Notes under the pieces: model-generated
The model's database searches: none
What the model was told of the DNA's origin: nothing
The model's input: only the letters and a program-made list of their open reading frames with translations
DNA from: Theobroma cacao
Taxonomy: Eukaryota; Streptophyta; Magnoliopsida; Malvales; Malvaceae
Assembly (NCBI RefSeq): GCF_000208745.1
Contig: NC_030851.1
Span: forward strand, 17,875,842-17,939,841
Length of the DNA stretch: 64,000 nt
Reading direction: 5' to 3'
Shown: one piece after another, positions 10,336 through 22,086 of the stretch
How positions within the stretch are numbered: position 1 is the stretch's first letter
Layout of the letters: the number at the start of each line of letters is the position of its first letter
Position numbers and translations under genes: made by a program

Positions 10336-11485
10336 TGTAAAGGGTTCTTTTGGTTATGGAAAGAAGACGTGTTGCAATGAGTGAATTGGGATGCGCCAGA
10401 GGTGACAGAAAGGAAAACTAAAGCAGTCCTTGAAGTGTAACTACTTTAGGTGGCAGGTGGTGAAGGATGAGAAAAGGTAAAAAAAGCGACCGATAACGAC
10501 GAATGAGAAAGGCTGAATGGAAAGAATGCTTGAAGGAGTCTTGAAAGAGCTTTTTAGTATAATCTCTGCTAGGTTTCTAATGATTTCTAATTACCTTCCA
10601 ACTTTCAAGGCCTCATATTTATACTGAATATGAGCATTTTCTTTAAAAGTAGTTAAATCATGGGAGAACATGCTTGTCATGGAAGAGCATAACGGTTTAA
10701 GAGATATTAAAACAATGGCAGTGTAATTGGGTAGTGGGCGTATGTTTTAGGTAATGGAGTAGTGGCACTTGATAGTGCGCCACAAGTGTTCTTAAGAAAC
10801 AAAGAAAAGATCAAGGGGTAAAGCACATTTACTTCGACGAAAGGTGAAGAGGAAGCCCTCTTAATTATCTTCATATCTGAGTCGCCAAGCCAAGCTCTCT
10901 AGAACATCTCAATTGTGAAAGTAACTCATGAATCCTGCCACTCATTCTGAGTTACTTTCCCTTCCCCGTATGAATAATTGTTCTATACCTATTCTTAGGT
11001 GTTTTTGTGCTTGTAATGCTCTTTGGGTGCTTGTACGCTTAGAACGCCCCTAGGCGCTTCTGTGCTTGGAATGCCCCTAGGTGCTTCTACTCTTGGAACA
11101 CCCCTGGGCTTTTATGTGCTTGGAATGCCCCTAGGTGCTTCCACACTTGGAACACCTCAGGCACTTTTACACTTGGAACATCCTTGGGTGTTTCTGTGCT
11201 TAGAACACCCCTAGGCCTTTCTGCGCTTTGAGCACCTCTGGGTGCTTTTGTGCTTGGAACACCCCTAGGTGCTTTTGTGCTTAGAACACCTCAAACACTT
11301 TCAGCTTGGAACACCCTTTGGAGCTTCCATGCTTAGAACACCCTAGGCGGTTTCAGCTTGGAATACCCCTAGGCTCTTCTAGCTTGGAATACCCCTAGGC
11401 TCTTCTAGCTTGGAACATCCTTGATGTAATTTTCCTATAAACAATACTTTCAAACATAATAGTTAACCAGAATTGGGCATCTACA
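10336..11485 (-). mobile_element. 5' LTR of the Tat-like Ty3/gypsy element
   Basis: On the minus strand it begins TGTAGATGCCCAATTC (at 11485) and ends GAACCCTTTACA (at 10336), giving TG..CA termini and 1150 bases. The primer site and gag ATG follow at once. The first ~400 bases hold a degenerate minisatellite. The partner 3' LTR would lie left of base 1, so target duplication and LTR divergence cannot be checked. Confidence 0.75.
11010..11425. repeat. ~30-bp minisatellite (CTTGGAACACCCCTAGG)
   Basis: About 13 imperfect copies of a near-30-base unit with core cttgga(a)(c/t)a.cccctaggtgctt, inside the Tat-like LTR. An ORF running through it is only repeat-encoded (LGTPLGAS) and is not a gene. 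Confidence 0.9.
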
Positions 11486-11714
11486 CATGTAAGAAAAACA
11501 AATCATGTGCATTTTGCAACATCATCACATGATCAATGCCATATTAGCATCATATTATTATTGTTCATTACATCACTTGTTAAAATTGTCGTATCATTAA
11601 TATCACAACATCATAATTAATGTCACATTAATAAAAAAATGGTATATCAACCCAATCAAATGTCTTGTCAACATACATAAAGAAAGAACTGTAATATTGC
11701 TAATGATTAAATTA
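11486..11714. other. AT-rich spacer, no gene seen
   Basis: Flank of the Tat-like element up to the Mutator-like MITE. It holds short catcat/atcac words only. The final seven bases (TAAATTA) are the left flanking repeat of that MITE. Confidence 0.6.
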
Positions 11715-12234
11715 AGGGTAAGATTCCCTTACTTTTTAAGTTTCAATCGAAATTCCAAGCTGATCTATTAGTTTTCAAAATAAACACTTCGTCTTAAAAA
11801 AATCTTTCGTTGGACATGTAAGTCCCACCGTTTGTCAATCATTAGTGTTTTCACTAATTTGATGACGTGACAATATTGAAATGATAATTTTATATTTATT
11901 ATTTTAAAAATTACTATTATATAAGTTTTATTAATTTTTTTATTAATTAAGAAAAAATAGATCGATGCTCCCCAAAGAAGATCGATGCTCCCCAAGGGGG
12001 AGAACATAGTGCTCCCTTTTCTTAGAGTAGCTACAGAGATGCTCCCTATTGTTTTTATTTTTTTCAAAAAAATATAATAATTTTTTAAATTGATAAAGAA
12101 AAAAAGGCATTTTGGTCATTTTATAGTCTCTGTTAACAATGTTTATACTTTTGAGGCGGAATGTCCATTTCGAAAACTAATAGACTTGCTTAGAATTTCG
12201 ATTAAAACTTAAAGATGTGAAGGTATTTTATCCT
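11715..12234. mobile_element. Mutator-like MITE with ~90-bp TIRs, 7-bp flanking repeat
   Basis: Left end AGGGTAAGATTCCCTTAC and the reverse complement of the right end AGGATAAAATACCTTCAC stay alignable for about 90 bases (both include AATCGAAATTC and CTATTAGTTTTC). TAAATTA flanks both sides (11708-11714, 12235-12241). The 520-base interior holds GATCGATGCTCCCC twice and no ORF of its own. Long TIRs fit Mutator-type non-autonomous elements. A shorter-than-usual TSD is the caveat. Confidence 0.8.
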
Positions 12235-12241
12235 TAAATTA

Positions 12242-14472
12242 ATATTATCAATTTTTGAAAAAAAAAGATTTGAATTTTATGAATTTTATATAAAAATTAA
12301 ATATAATATTTTAATAAAATATATAGACTAATTACATAATTTGATTTTTAAGATACATCCTAACCAAACTTCTAGTCTCTTCTTTATCTCCAACTTTATT
12401 TACCTTCTTTATAGCTCGTCATTGATTTTCTTAAGTAGTTCAACATCCATCGTCCTGTTTCTTTTCTCAACCTTAGCTTGATTCTCCAAGTTTTGATTAT
12501 TGCTCTTACTGCATATTTGGCTCGCGGAATAGAATAAAATAGGTCTTTTATGGAAATAGAATAGGTATTTTGTGAGAATATATAGAATAAGGTAAGAATA
12601 GAATGAAAATGTTATTATGTAGTTTGATTGACAGAATGAAATAAAGTAGAAATTACTATTATAACTTATTGCAATATTTAGTTGGTAAAAATAATTTTGG
12701 AGTAACAAAAGAAAAGATGATAAAAAGAAAAAAATACTTTTTATTATAATATATAATTTTTTTTATTTTTTATTGTATTTAATAATTTTTTGAAATATTA
12801 ATAATCGATAATTTAATATTAATATTTTAAAAATNTAATAAATTTTAAAATTTAAAATATTAACTTTTATAATATATAATTAAAAAGTTAAACCTTTTAT
12901 TTTAAATTCTTTTTTCATAATCATAAAAGATATTTTAGTCCTATCAATTTTAGAGGTTATTCACCAACCATGAAATAAAATATATCCTAAAAAGTTGAAA
13001 TTAATGAAATCTTGTCTTTGGATGATTATGGAGAGTAGCTATTACAAGAGAATAGCTATTCCCTCACACATTCACCAAACAAACGATGAAAAAAATAATT
13101 TGTGGATGGAAAGCAGAGGGATGTGAGAAGCCGACACAAGAGAAGGGAAGGAAACAAAAGAGCAAGCCAAAAACAAAGAAAGGGGACAAAGATAATTGTT
13201 TGATAATTTCTTTCTTCACCCAGCTTAGCTGTAAACCAAGCTTTTCATGATTGCCATTATTGAATGTGGCCATCGTATATCAAAATCATGGGTCACTAAA
13301 AGCAAAACATAGTGATTGACTCTTGACGTGAATAAAAAAAAAAAACAGATGGGGTTTGGGGCTACTTGCTCAGTTATTCTACCTTAAAGTTCAAAAAGGG
13401 CAGAGCTTTTCTTTGACGTGTGAATGGTACAATGCTTGTTCAATTATAAAGAAAGACTTACCATTTTCTCATGTGTTGCAATGCAAGTTTTCTTTATCAA
13501 TTTGAAGTATTAAGTTATTGCCAATTGAAGCATTAAAACAAGACTCAACTCTTTATTGTATCTTTCTTTCTTTAGAATAATTACATATAATAATAAACCC
13601 TCATTAACAATGTATGCATCCCAAGCCATCGGATTCTGTTCAACAAATATATATTATATTTGTCCAAGCTAAAAAGAAAAATCAAGTTTCCCTATTTATG
13701 TTTAATGTTTTATCACTTGATTATAGAATATCACTTTACAAATATGTAAAGATAAATTTTTTTTACAAAATTTAAATAAATATTTAAATTAAAAATATTT
13801 ATTTTTTAAATTTATTTATTACCAAGATCACACTATTTAATTTATTAATAATATATAACTTTTATATATTGATAATATATCAAATATAAACTCCTTAAAC
13901 AATTCTTAGTCTCCTTAATGGTAAGACAATGCTCCATTAGCATAAATTTTATTATTTGGTGGGTAATTAATAAACACAAAACTACATTTAAACTTTGTTT
14001 TCAACTTTTGTGTGTGTGTGTGAAATAAAAAAAAATTGAAATTAGAATAATTTATTTTGATCTCAAAAAATCGGTGTAGGAAATTTTTGTAAATTAATTT
14101 TAAGTGAATTTTTCCTTCTAATTTCGAAGTAGATTCTAAAAAAAAAAAAGAAAGAAAAATAAAATGAACTAGCAAAAGAGGGAGGAAGATAGCACTAAGA
14201 TATAGATACTATCTTGTGATCAAATATTTTTAACTTTGACTTTAATCATTTTAAATACTCCACTTGGTGAAATTAAATTTTAACAAATGTATACTTTTTT
14301 TTTCTGGAAAGCTTTGTTTTCACTAATTCCAGCCGTCAGCATGTCAAAACCAGTCTTAAACCTATATGACTTGAGACTTTTCGTGGAGGTGCCAAACCTG
14401 GCTTTGGGTAAGAGAGTTATGTACAATTACAAATATTTTATTCAAAATTTTTAATAAAAATTTAACAGAATG

Positions 14473-14507
<35 letters not shown>

Positions 14508-14802
14508 AATGCATCTTAAACAGAAAATAAATGCTGAAATTAATGTCATGTGTCGCTTCATTGTCCCTCATTCCTAACTATTTCTTTCATTGTTAAAGAA
14601 TAATTACTATTATCTATCATGATAAAGACAGGGAGAATCGAAAGCAATTAAGCAAAGAATTTGCCGCATTGATATTTTGCTAATCATCAATTATAAAGAA
14701 AGACTTATAATTTTAATTAAATACTGGAAAAAGAATCCCTCGCATGCCATGGCCCACGAGTCATGACAATCGGCAATTATAAAGAAACAACGCAAAAGCA
14801 AT
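12242..14802. other. AT-rich intergenic DNA; possible GGAATAGCTATTCC-type MITE
   Basis: No convincing coding sequence. A MITE-like stretch may run from about 12515 (ttggctcgcggaatagaat) to 13080 (gaatagctattccctc..caccaaac), but the two ends align poorly. Position 12835 is N. Between 12700 and 12900 and again 13740-13880 the sequence is nearly pure A/T. Confidence 0.5.
14475..14504. repeat. (AT)n microsatellite
   Basis: An uninterrupted run of about 15 AT dinucleotides. Confidence 0.95.
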
Positions 14803-15016
14803 GAAAAAAAGACAAAGAGTTATCGGATAGCTGCATTAAAATAATATGGCACCTACCCCAGAAAAGAAAAAGAATTGTTGCAGAGAAAGACTCATCGCTC
14901 GTCAATGTAATAAAAAAGACAAAGAGTCATCGGATAGCGGCATTAAAATAATATGGCACGTACCCCAGAAAAGAAAAAGAATTGTTGTAGAGAAAGACTC
15001 ATCACTCGTCAATGCA
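14803..15016. repeat. 107-bp tandem duplication
   Basis: Two adjacent copies of a 107-base unit containing gacaaagagt(t/c)atcgg and ccccagaaaagaaaaag (offset gac at 14811 versus 14918). The ORF across it (14846-15193) owes its length to this duplication and matches no family I recognise. Confidence 0.85.
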
Positions 15017-15556
15017 AAAAGATTTCATTTATCTACAAAGATGGGCTTCCACCAAATTCAGAAGGTCATCGAAAATGAAACATGCTTCAAATGCTTCAAG
15101 AACCCAATGCCTCAAATCTTAGAGATTTTTGGTCCATATTGGAATTCCAGCCCAATCTATTGGGAGCCTGCAACAGTGGGTATATTGGGGTGAAGGCAAA
15201 GAAACCGAAATTTGCTTTAATTGCCTAAAGTTGTTTTACTGGAAAATTCAGACTCAGGCCATTTAATGCATTATTAGTATTTTGGATCAATACATTTGGT
15301 TGAAATGAAGAAAAAAAAAAGTTGTGTATCATTCAGTAGCTTAATTTCCAAAAAAAGATTGAAAATTTATGAATTTGTAATAGAGTATTTCTCTTTGGGT
15401 TTTAGGCTTCTGTAATTGACATATACAATGAGCACGTTAAACCTCTCATACTATTTGAAAGTGGCTTAATATTGTTCAATATGTGGTTGTTGTTTTGCTG
15501 TCACCCATTCCGTGTTTACTTGTATACATACAAAGTCGAAGATTACGGAACTTGAG
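15017..15556. other. unassigned stretch upstream of the APS kinase fragment
   Basis: No family recognised. It could be an old 5' flank of the APS kinase fragment carried along with it. Nothing in it supports a gene call. Confidence 0.4.
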
Positions 15557-15681
15557 ATGTCTACCGTGGGAAATTCAAAGAATATATCTTGGCAAGAATC
15601 ACCAGTTGGGAAGCTTGAAAGGCAGGATCTGCTTAACCGAAAGGATTGTGTCGTATGGATCACTGCTCTCAGCGGATCAAG
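15557..15681 (+). pseudogene. APK: APS kinase first-exon fragment
   Basis: The ATG at 15557 opens 41 codons: MSTVGNSKNISWQESPVGK, then LERQDLLNRKDCVVWIT and ALSGS at 15679. This is the N-terminus of plant adenylyl-5'-phosphosulfate kinase, which phosphorylates APS to PAPS for sulfation. It stops just at the Walker A loop (family GLSGSGKST, here ALSGS), where a GT (15680) could be the old donor. No second exon with GKSTLA is visible before the Copia-like LTR starting near 15788, so most of the protein, including the catalytic P-loop lysine, is absent. An exon of a living gene cut off by retrotransposon insertion is possible. A fragment is more likely. Confidence 0.8.
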
Positions 15682-15787
15682 TTTATAGTCAAATGAACTT
15701 TCCTATATGCTTTCTAGTTCTGAATAATAAATATCCTTCTTGGAAAACTAAAATGTTTTAGCAGATTGATTTGCTTTCTATTAGATG

Positions 15788-16746
15788 TGTGTGACCCATT
15801 AAGTACCCAACATGTTGGTAATAAATATAAATTAATTCAACTAAGAATTTATATTTATATTTATAGATTATGAACAGTATCTAACAATACATCATGACCA
15901 CTCAAATGTCAAGATAATCAATATGGTTTCACTAACCTTTCAGAGTATAGTATCTTAGTATAATTCAATCCTTTCATTATATATCCTAGGTAAATAGAAA
16001 GTCTGGCTTGGTGTTTATTTTCTAACTTATCCATATTAGTCTTGCAGCTTTCATATTGACCTATCAAGATTGCCTTAGTCAAGGACTTTCAGTCAATATA
16101 AGATAGGGGCAATGAAATATGTCCCCTTCAAATTACTTGAGGTGATGAATCCTCTCTGAATTACTCATTCATTCTCACATGCTTCATGCCACACCCAAAA
16201 GCACCCTGTTTAGGAATCTGGTCGCTTCCAAACCCGTAAAGGTGAAATCAAAACATGACAATTCACATACAAGATGACCTGGTATCACAAGTCTAAGGAT
16301 TACTTACACTACTAATACATGAGAGTATATTCATAGATACTTGAGTGAAATACCAAATGAAACTCTAATTGCAGGTCATGTTTAGTGAACTTATTCCTTA
16401 ACAAGCATCCACATACTTAACCTAAGTATCTTGCTTACTTCAACCTATGAGATCAGTTGCTTACTTCCGAAGTATGGAGGCTTAGCATGTACCAACCTTT
16501 GAGCATTATCAATGTCCTTATTCTTGACAATACAATGACCAAGAACATATTTAGGAACAAGGTTTTGATGCATAAGAATCTCATAATAATAACATTTACA
16601 ATTTTTTTGCAAGACCATTATGTTCCAAGGACTTTATCTACATAAGTTTCTCCTAACTCATTATAAATAAACTCATGGATAAAGAAATACTTCATACATT
16701 ATACAAAATATCCATAATATATTTAACTTGAAATATGACTAATTAA
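15788..16746. mobile_element. Copia-type LTR fragment
   Basis: Starts TGTGTGACCCATTAAG and carries phrases typical of plant Copia LTRs (caacatgttgg.aata, cctaggtaaatagaaagtctggctt). No ORF. The right boundary is set only by the next LTR-like start at 16747, and no TSD was found. The family call is from pattern memory. Confidence 0.4.
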
Positions 16747-18240
16747 TGTAGTGTCTTACAAGCACGAAACCGATTGGCTTGCAAGGCTTACACTAATAAT
16801 CTCATAATCATAATCATGCTTATATCTTATTGTATATGGTACTGTTTCACATACTAACTCATGTTCATTCTGTACATACTCATGTGCATATAACATGTTT
16901 ATCTTTTAATTATAAGGTGGGAACACATACATCCACCTTAGCATTCGTCTATTCATACATGAATTTCATACTCTAACATATTATCATGCAAACATTTTGA
17001 AGGAAACCATTTCAAAGGACTTGTCTCTCCTTATTAAAACTATTACAAAATAAGGATATTTATATAATGTATATAGATTTGAAATCCATTCTCAAAACTT
17101 TGCATTTAGATTTCAAGAACACGAATCATGTAAATTTGGACTTAAAGTTCACAATCACGAGAGTAACATTTAAACCATGTGAGTCAAACACTATAAAACC
17201 ATGCTTGCTTTATGAATAAAAATACGTAAATTAGTGTATCTACTCACTTTGAGAAGAGACGTCTTTTATTTAACCTTCGATTCACCAAGCTTTTGCTCAA
17301 GCTACTATTCTTAAGCTCTAACAAACACCTTATAATAGATTTCACTAAGAGCTTCCTAGTACTCTATTAAACCCATTTATTCGAAACATGTCGAGTAACT
17401 ACAATTTCTACGATTCAATGCCAATAAGCTTACAACTTCAAGCCCATAATCTATACTACTCAACCATGAAAATTATTACCTTTGTGAGTCCTTTGAAAGG
17501 TAAAACCCATGAAATTCTTAGCTTAAGTGAAGGGAAAAGCTATAAGTTGTAGAGAGAAAAAGTTATGCCTAACCCATGGATTTTAAAGTTTAATAATGCT
17601 AGGTTTTACCTTATATTTGAGTTTGGAAGGATAATCTTGGCTAAAAATGGATGAAGATTGAAGTGAAAAAGAGGGAAAAGTGAGAGAAAATGAAAAGAGA
17701 CTAAAAGAAAGTGAAATGAACAAGTGAGGCTCGAGTAAGGTTTATTTTATTTTTCCTCACTAGGCTTTAAGGATCGACTTATTCTCTTCTAGGAATTGAT
17801 CCTTAGATCTTATCTTTTTTCGTGTGGAGTAGCAAGATCGACCTTTTATTCTTTACGGGTCGATCCTTGAGTTTTAGAAAGCTGAAATCATGTTATGTTT
17901 GGCAAGGATCGACCTTTATGCTTAAGGGTCAATCCTTAAGTTCCCGAGAGCTGAGTATAGTATTCTTTGATGCAAGAATCGACCTTTCTTCCTTCAAGGG
18001 TTGATCTCTAAGCTCCAAAAAATTAAAATGAACCTTTAATCCTTCAAGGATTGACCCTTCATGCCTTAATTTGCAAAAATAGACTTTTTTTTTTTGTTTT
18101 CTTTTTTTTCCATTCTTCCAATATTCATTCATTTGTAAGAAAACACTATATGAAGATGGAAATTAAGGACTTTTGGTTAGGCAACTCATAGTAATAACTT
18201 ATAAGGAAAATGCTCATTATATTGCCTGGAAAATTACCAT
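16747..18240 (+). mobile_element. Ty3/gypsy LTR upstream of a broken gag
   Basis: Begins TGTAGTGTCTTACAAGC and lies directly before a plus-strand gag remnant at 18296, so it is probably that element's 5' LTR. A pyrimidine/purine-rich stretch and a 70-bp repeat array (17769-18062) fall in its right half. The right end is uncertain; no clear primer site was recognised between about 18200 and 18295. Confidence 0.5.
17769..18062. repeat. 70-bp repeat array, each unit an inverted repeat (AAGGATCGACC..GGTCGATCCTT)
   Basis: Units start at 17769, 17834, 17904 and 17974 (70-base period in the last three), with a partial unit near 18028. Each unit pairs a(a)(g/a)gatcgacc with gggt(c/t)(g/a)atcctt about 10-15 bases later, so each can fold back. 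It lies inside the gypsy LTR. Confidence 0.85.
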
Positions 18241-18295
18241 TTTGCACTTAAATAAAAAGTTAGAGTTTCACATGTTTGCTCTTGTCTAGGTAAGG

Positions 18296-19179
18296 ATGTT
18301 GCCTAGAACTCAAGCTACAATTAGAGGAAAGGTAGAGCAAGATACTCCCGTTAAGTTACCTATAAGGTTGTGTACACTAGCTACTAAGGGTCATGGCAAG
18401 TGCAGTAGGGCCACAAGATTTGATTAAGCAAAGACTCACATGAATAGATTGGTTGAGTAGCAACCCCTCGAGGTTAAGACAGAGCACTTGAAAAGGGTTA
18501 TCACTTTGAAGTCTCCGACAATCATTCTACAATGAGTCAATAGAGTTGTTGAGCTATTGGCCAAAAAGATTATGGATATAAGGTGATGAGGTGTAACAGC
18601 ACAAGCTATACATGCTTCTCTAGTTCACAAATTCAGGAGGACAAACAATAGTTCAAGTTGGCATGAATGCCAATGGAGGTTTCATTATCCAAGTTCCTTT
18701 CCATCATTTATTGGATTAGATGCAGTTGAGAACCCACAGTTGTTTCTAGATGAAATGGACAAGATATGTAAAGCGATAGGTTGCTCTAGCACTAGGTTTG
18801 TGGACCTGGTCACCTTCAGACTTCAAAGGGTAGCACATTAGTGGTATCAATTTCATATTGAAAGGAGACTTAAGGGATCGCCTCAATTGACGTGGAGCAA
18901 GATCAGTGAGTCCTTTATGACTAGGTTCTTGTTAGAGGCGATAGAGGATGCTTGAGCTCGAGAGTTTGAAGATTTGGTTCAGACCTCAACAATGAGTGTA
19001 TTGGAGTAGGACACTTGTTTCACTTAGCTATCAATATATGCAACTTACCTCATTGTTTTTGAGAGGATAAGGGTGAAGCGATTTGTTATTAGACTGTTGG
19101 ATTCTTGAGGGTAGTGGCACCCCAAAGATTCAGTATTTATTCTTCTGTTGTTGAGTGTCGATTCATGATGGAGTGTAGA
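18296..19179 (+). pseudogene. Ty3/gypsy gag remnant
   Basis: The ATG at 18296 opens MLPRTQATIRGKVEQD. After several stops a retrotransposon gag core appears (about 18700-19060): FIGLDAVENPQLFLDEMDK, then ICKAIGCSS, a LTWSKISESFMTRFL segment, and AREFEDLVQTSTMSV. This matches the 'DP..FLDEM.KVCKALGCSS ... EFE.LVQTSSMTV' layout of plant Ty3/gypsy gag. At least eight in-frame stops. It ends where another LTR starts at 19180 and no pol follows, so the rest was lost or displaced. Confidence 0.8.
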
Positions 19180-19320
19180 TGTCACATCCTAATTTTAAGA
19201 TCATGACCGGTGCAATGGCCTAATAGGAAGAATCCACTTAACCCAAGCAAACTGCAAAATAACGGACAAAATCATATAATCAAGTGTAAAACATGGGATG
19301 CATCTTTATGTATATTTATA

Positions 19321-19889
19321 AGGTAAAATATACTAACCCCCTCTACTTTTGACCATAATTACACGTGGGTCCATTAATTTTCAAAATGAATAGTCTGTCC
19401 CAAAAGAATATTTTCGCTGGACATATATGTTCTACTGTTAGTCAACCATCAATATTTCTGTTAGTTTGATGACGTGGTAATATTTTTAGGACAATTTTAC
19501 TTTTCACTAATTTTAAAAACTATAACTATATAAATTATAATTTTTCATTTTAATATTTTTCTCTTTTTCAAAAAAAAAAATCTTTCCACCTAACCACCCA
19601 CAACCGACAGCGCTATCCAAGGGAGCATCGATCTGGGGTTCCCCAAGGAAGCCTAAGGATATCTAGGCCAAATTTGGTCGCGAGGTGGCTAGCCAAGGTA
19701 AGGAAGTGCCACCGGCCAACTTGAGTAAAAGGAAAAAAATGAAAAAAAAAAAAAAGAAAAAGACATTTAGACATTTCACATTTAGGCATTAACATTGTTT
19801 ATACATTTGGGACAAAGTGTTCAATTTGAAAAATTATGGACACACATGTAATTGTGGTCAAAAGTTAAAGGGGTTATTGTATTTTATCC
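19321..19889. mobile_element. second Mutator-like MITE with long TIRs
   Basis: Left end AGGTAAAATATACTAACC and reverse-complemented right end GGATAAAATACAATAACC align for about 80 bases (TTTTGACCA.AATTACA..TG.GTCCAT). Flanks ATATTTATA and ATATATATA are similar, but the right flank is a microsatellite, so the TSD is doubtful. It shares 'gacgtg(g/a)(t/c)aatatt' and the 'aacattgtttatac' block with the MITE at 11715. Confidence 0.75.
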
Positions 19890-19921
<32 letters not shown>

Positions 19922-20018
19922 ATATATATATATGTATGTATGTATATATATATATATATGTATGTATATATATATATATATATGTATGTATATATATATA
20001 TATATATGTATGTATATG
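19890..20018. repeat. (TA)n/(TATG)n microsatellite
   Basis: Alternating runs of TA and TATG/GTAT over about 130 bases. ORFs in every frame here are pure repeat products. Confidence 0.97.
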
Positions 20019-20589
20019 TAAAACCATTAGAGTTCAAATGCACTATTCCGTGCTTAATAATAATCGAAAACAAAAATAAACTTTTTAAAATGAATAAAAT
20101 CACGAGCCCTCTCATAACCAAATCATAAAGTATTAATACTTATTACAAAGTAATAAACAGAGTATTGAAACCAAGTAAACAAACAATAGTATGGATAGCG
20201 GAGTACAACTCGAAACAAAAGGGGTGATCGTCTATCAAATGCCTTTAGACCACTTACCACAAGACAAAAGTAACTTTCTCCAAAGGACAACAAGCCAATT
20301 AGTCTACTGATCTAAAACAACAAATGCAACTTACATGTGTAAGTTATAAATAACTCCGTGAGCATGTACAAGGAAAGAGAACAAACTAAATGGAAGAATG
20401 TTGTCAGAAATACATTTTTAACAGAAAATGTAAACATAGCACAAATCTTAAATCTTAATAATTAAATTGTTTCAAATGACTATGGAATCCTTTAAAACTC
20501 TCCTTGGACTTGCAAAAGTTAAATACATCTCAAAATCCTTTCAAAAAGGTGAAAAATCCTTAAATAAACTTTAAAGATGGATACTTCCT

Positions 20590-20657
20590 TTTAAAGTATC
20601 GATATTTTCAAACAGAATGTTATCTAGAGCTTTATGGACACAAAGTATCGATACTTT
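20590..20657. repeat. palindromic words AAAGTATCGATACTTT in the LTR
   Basis: 20642-20657 is a perfect 16-base palindrome AAAGTATCGATACTTT. A partly mutated copy (AAAGTATCGATATTTT) lies at about 20594-20609. Degenerate forms recur at 42550-42690. Confidence 0.85.
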
Positions 20658-21140
20658 TAACACAAAATATCTTCTTACCAATAAAAATTCGCAGAGATTA
20701 TAAACATAGAAGCAGTATGCATGATAATGAATAGAAATGAAAATTAAATACTCCTGAATTCAACAACTTGAAATCCAAAATCATAAAAGTTGGGCAGATT
20801 ATTATACATTTTCAAAGCACCATATATTATATATAAATAGAAATAAAAATTAAATGCTCTTGATTTCAACTATGTCCAAAATTAGAAAAGTCTTTAAGTA
20901 TCTGAGATTCGAAATCACAATTACGAATAGATCACCATACATAGACAAAAACCATGAAATTATCAACACCATACATAACAATCTCCATAAACAAAAAGAT
21001 CACCTTCACAAATAATAAGATTAAACTCCATTTCAGAGCAATAAGCTATACACTCAAAACAGCAGTTGATGCCAAAACAAAATTAAATAAATAAAAAATA
21101 GGGTATAATTACTAAATAAAGCACCCAAAAACAAACAAAT

Positions 21141-22086
21141 GCACAAACGAAACAATTAAAATTACAAAATAATCATCACTTCAACTCATTACAACCAAAC
21201 ATCGTAACCTTTTCTGTTCGAGCGAAAAACACAAGGACGCAATGAAATCTAATCTCCTATCATCAAAGCTTGCATCCCCATGACAGGTCCTCTTTAACCA
21301 AATTTATATCTAATGAAGGATCATAAACGTCATCAGTACAAACGCTTGCATCCAATAAGCATCACGAAACCTCTGAATGTGAGATAGCCACCGATAAATA
21401 ATAAAAAAGAAAAAAAATTGGGTACATAACCCATCATGCCCCTTGCAAATAGTATTTGTTCTTGGTTGCAAACTTCCTTTAATATGCCACGTAACCCACA
21501 TAACCTATCATGTCCTTACTTCCTAAAATTGCCAAAATTGGATACATAACTGCCCTTTGAATCCATCTCTTGTTTCCGGCGAATGTCTAAGTCCTTGAGG
21601 CTTTCAGGTTAGAAAGTTTGGAGACTTGTCAGCCTGGACCTCAGGTTTGTGCTTCTTTATGTTCTGTAAGATTACATTACTTTTGCCTATTGGAAGGATA
21701 GTTATAGCCTTGAAAGATTGAGCAAGAAATTTATCCAATTGATATACCAACTAAAATAAGGTTATAAGTTGCAACTGATGCCATAAAGCTGATGAGCTAA
21801 ATTAATAATCTTATGTCCTGCATCTTAGATCAATATGGGATAAATGAGCATCAAGAAACATAAACCAACATTTTCTACCAAAACAAACATCAGCCTTTCA
21901 AAAAAAAAAAAATAGTGTATCAGTTGCCCTTCAAAATTGAGAATGAGCTTGAATACCAATCTGAATTTGAACTTGCAAGCATATTGACCTTAATAACAAA
22001 ATATTTACACAGTACAAAATAGAACCGATGAGAAAAATGAGGGGAAAACTTTAAAACAGAAATAGCTATTCTACTTCAAACAACGC
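21141..22086. other. 3' flank of the TTC5-like gene
   Basis: Holds the presumed 3' UTR of the minus-strand gene (just left of the stop at 22087), then unassigned DNA. A minus-strand stretch at about 21350-21260 reads VCTDDVYDPSLDINLVKED without stops but has no family I recognise and is short. No polyadenylation site could be fixed. Confidence 0.45.

Larger units (their letters stand above)
19180..21140 (+). mobile_element. truncated Ty3/gypsy LTR of the TGTCACA family
   Basis: Starts TGTCACATCCTAATTTT and continues gatcatgaccggtgcaatgg, clearly related to the LTR start at 44111 (TGTCACAGCCC..GGTCATGACTGG). It hosts a Mutator-like MITE (19321-19889) and a microsatellite. No matching right end or repeat of the left-flank GTAGA was found before the TTC5 3' flank, so the end at about 21140 is a guess and the copy is probably truncated. 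Confidence 0.6.

Noticed and set aside
11023..11214. 63-codon ORF with LGTPLGAS repeats
   Set aside because: Encoded entirely by the 30-bp minisatellite of an LTR; no codon constraint visible.
14846..15193. 115-codon ORF
   Set aside because: Length arises from a 107-bp tandem duplication; no family recognised.
19817..20128. ORFs of 75-103 codons on both strands
   Set aside because: They are products of the TA/TATG microsatellite (YIYIYM repeats), open in all frames by composition.
21260..21350. Possible coding stretch VCTDDVYDPSLDINLVKED on minus downstream of the TTC5-like stop
   Set aside because: Too short, no partner exons or family; the TTC5-like protein already ends in its conserved C-terminus at 22087.
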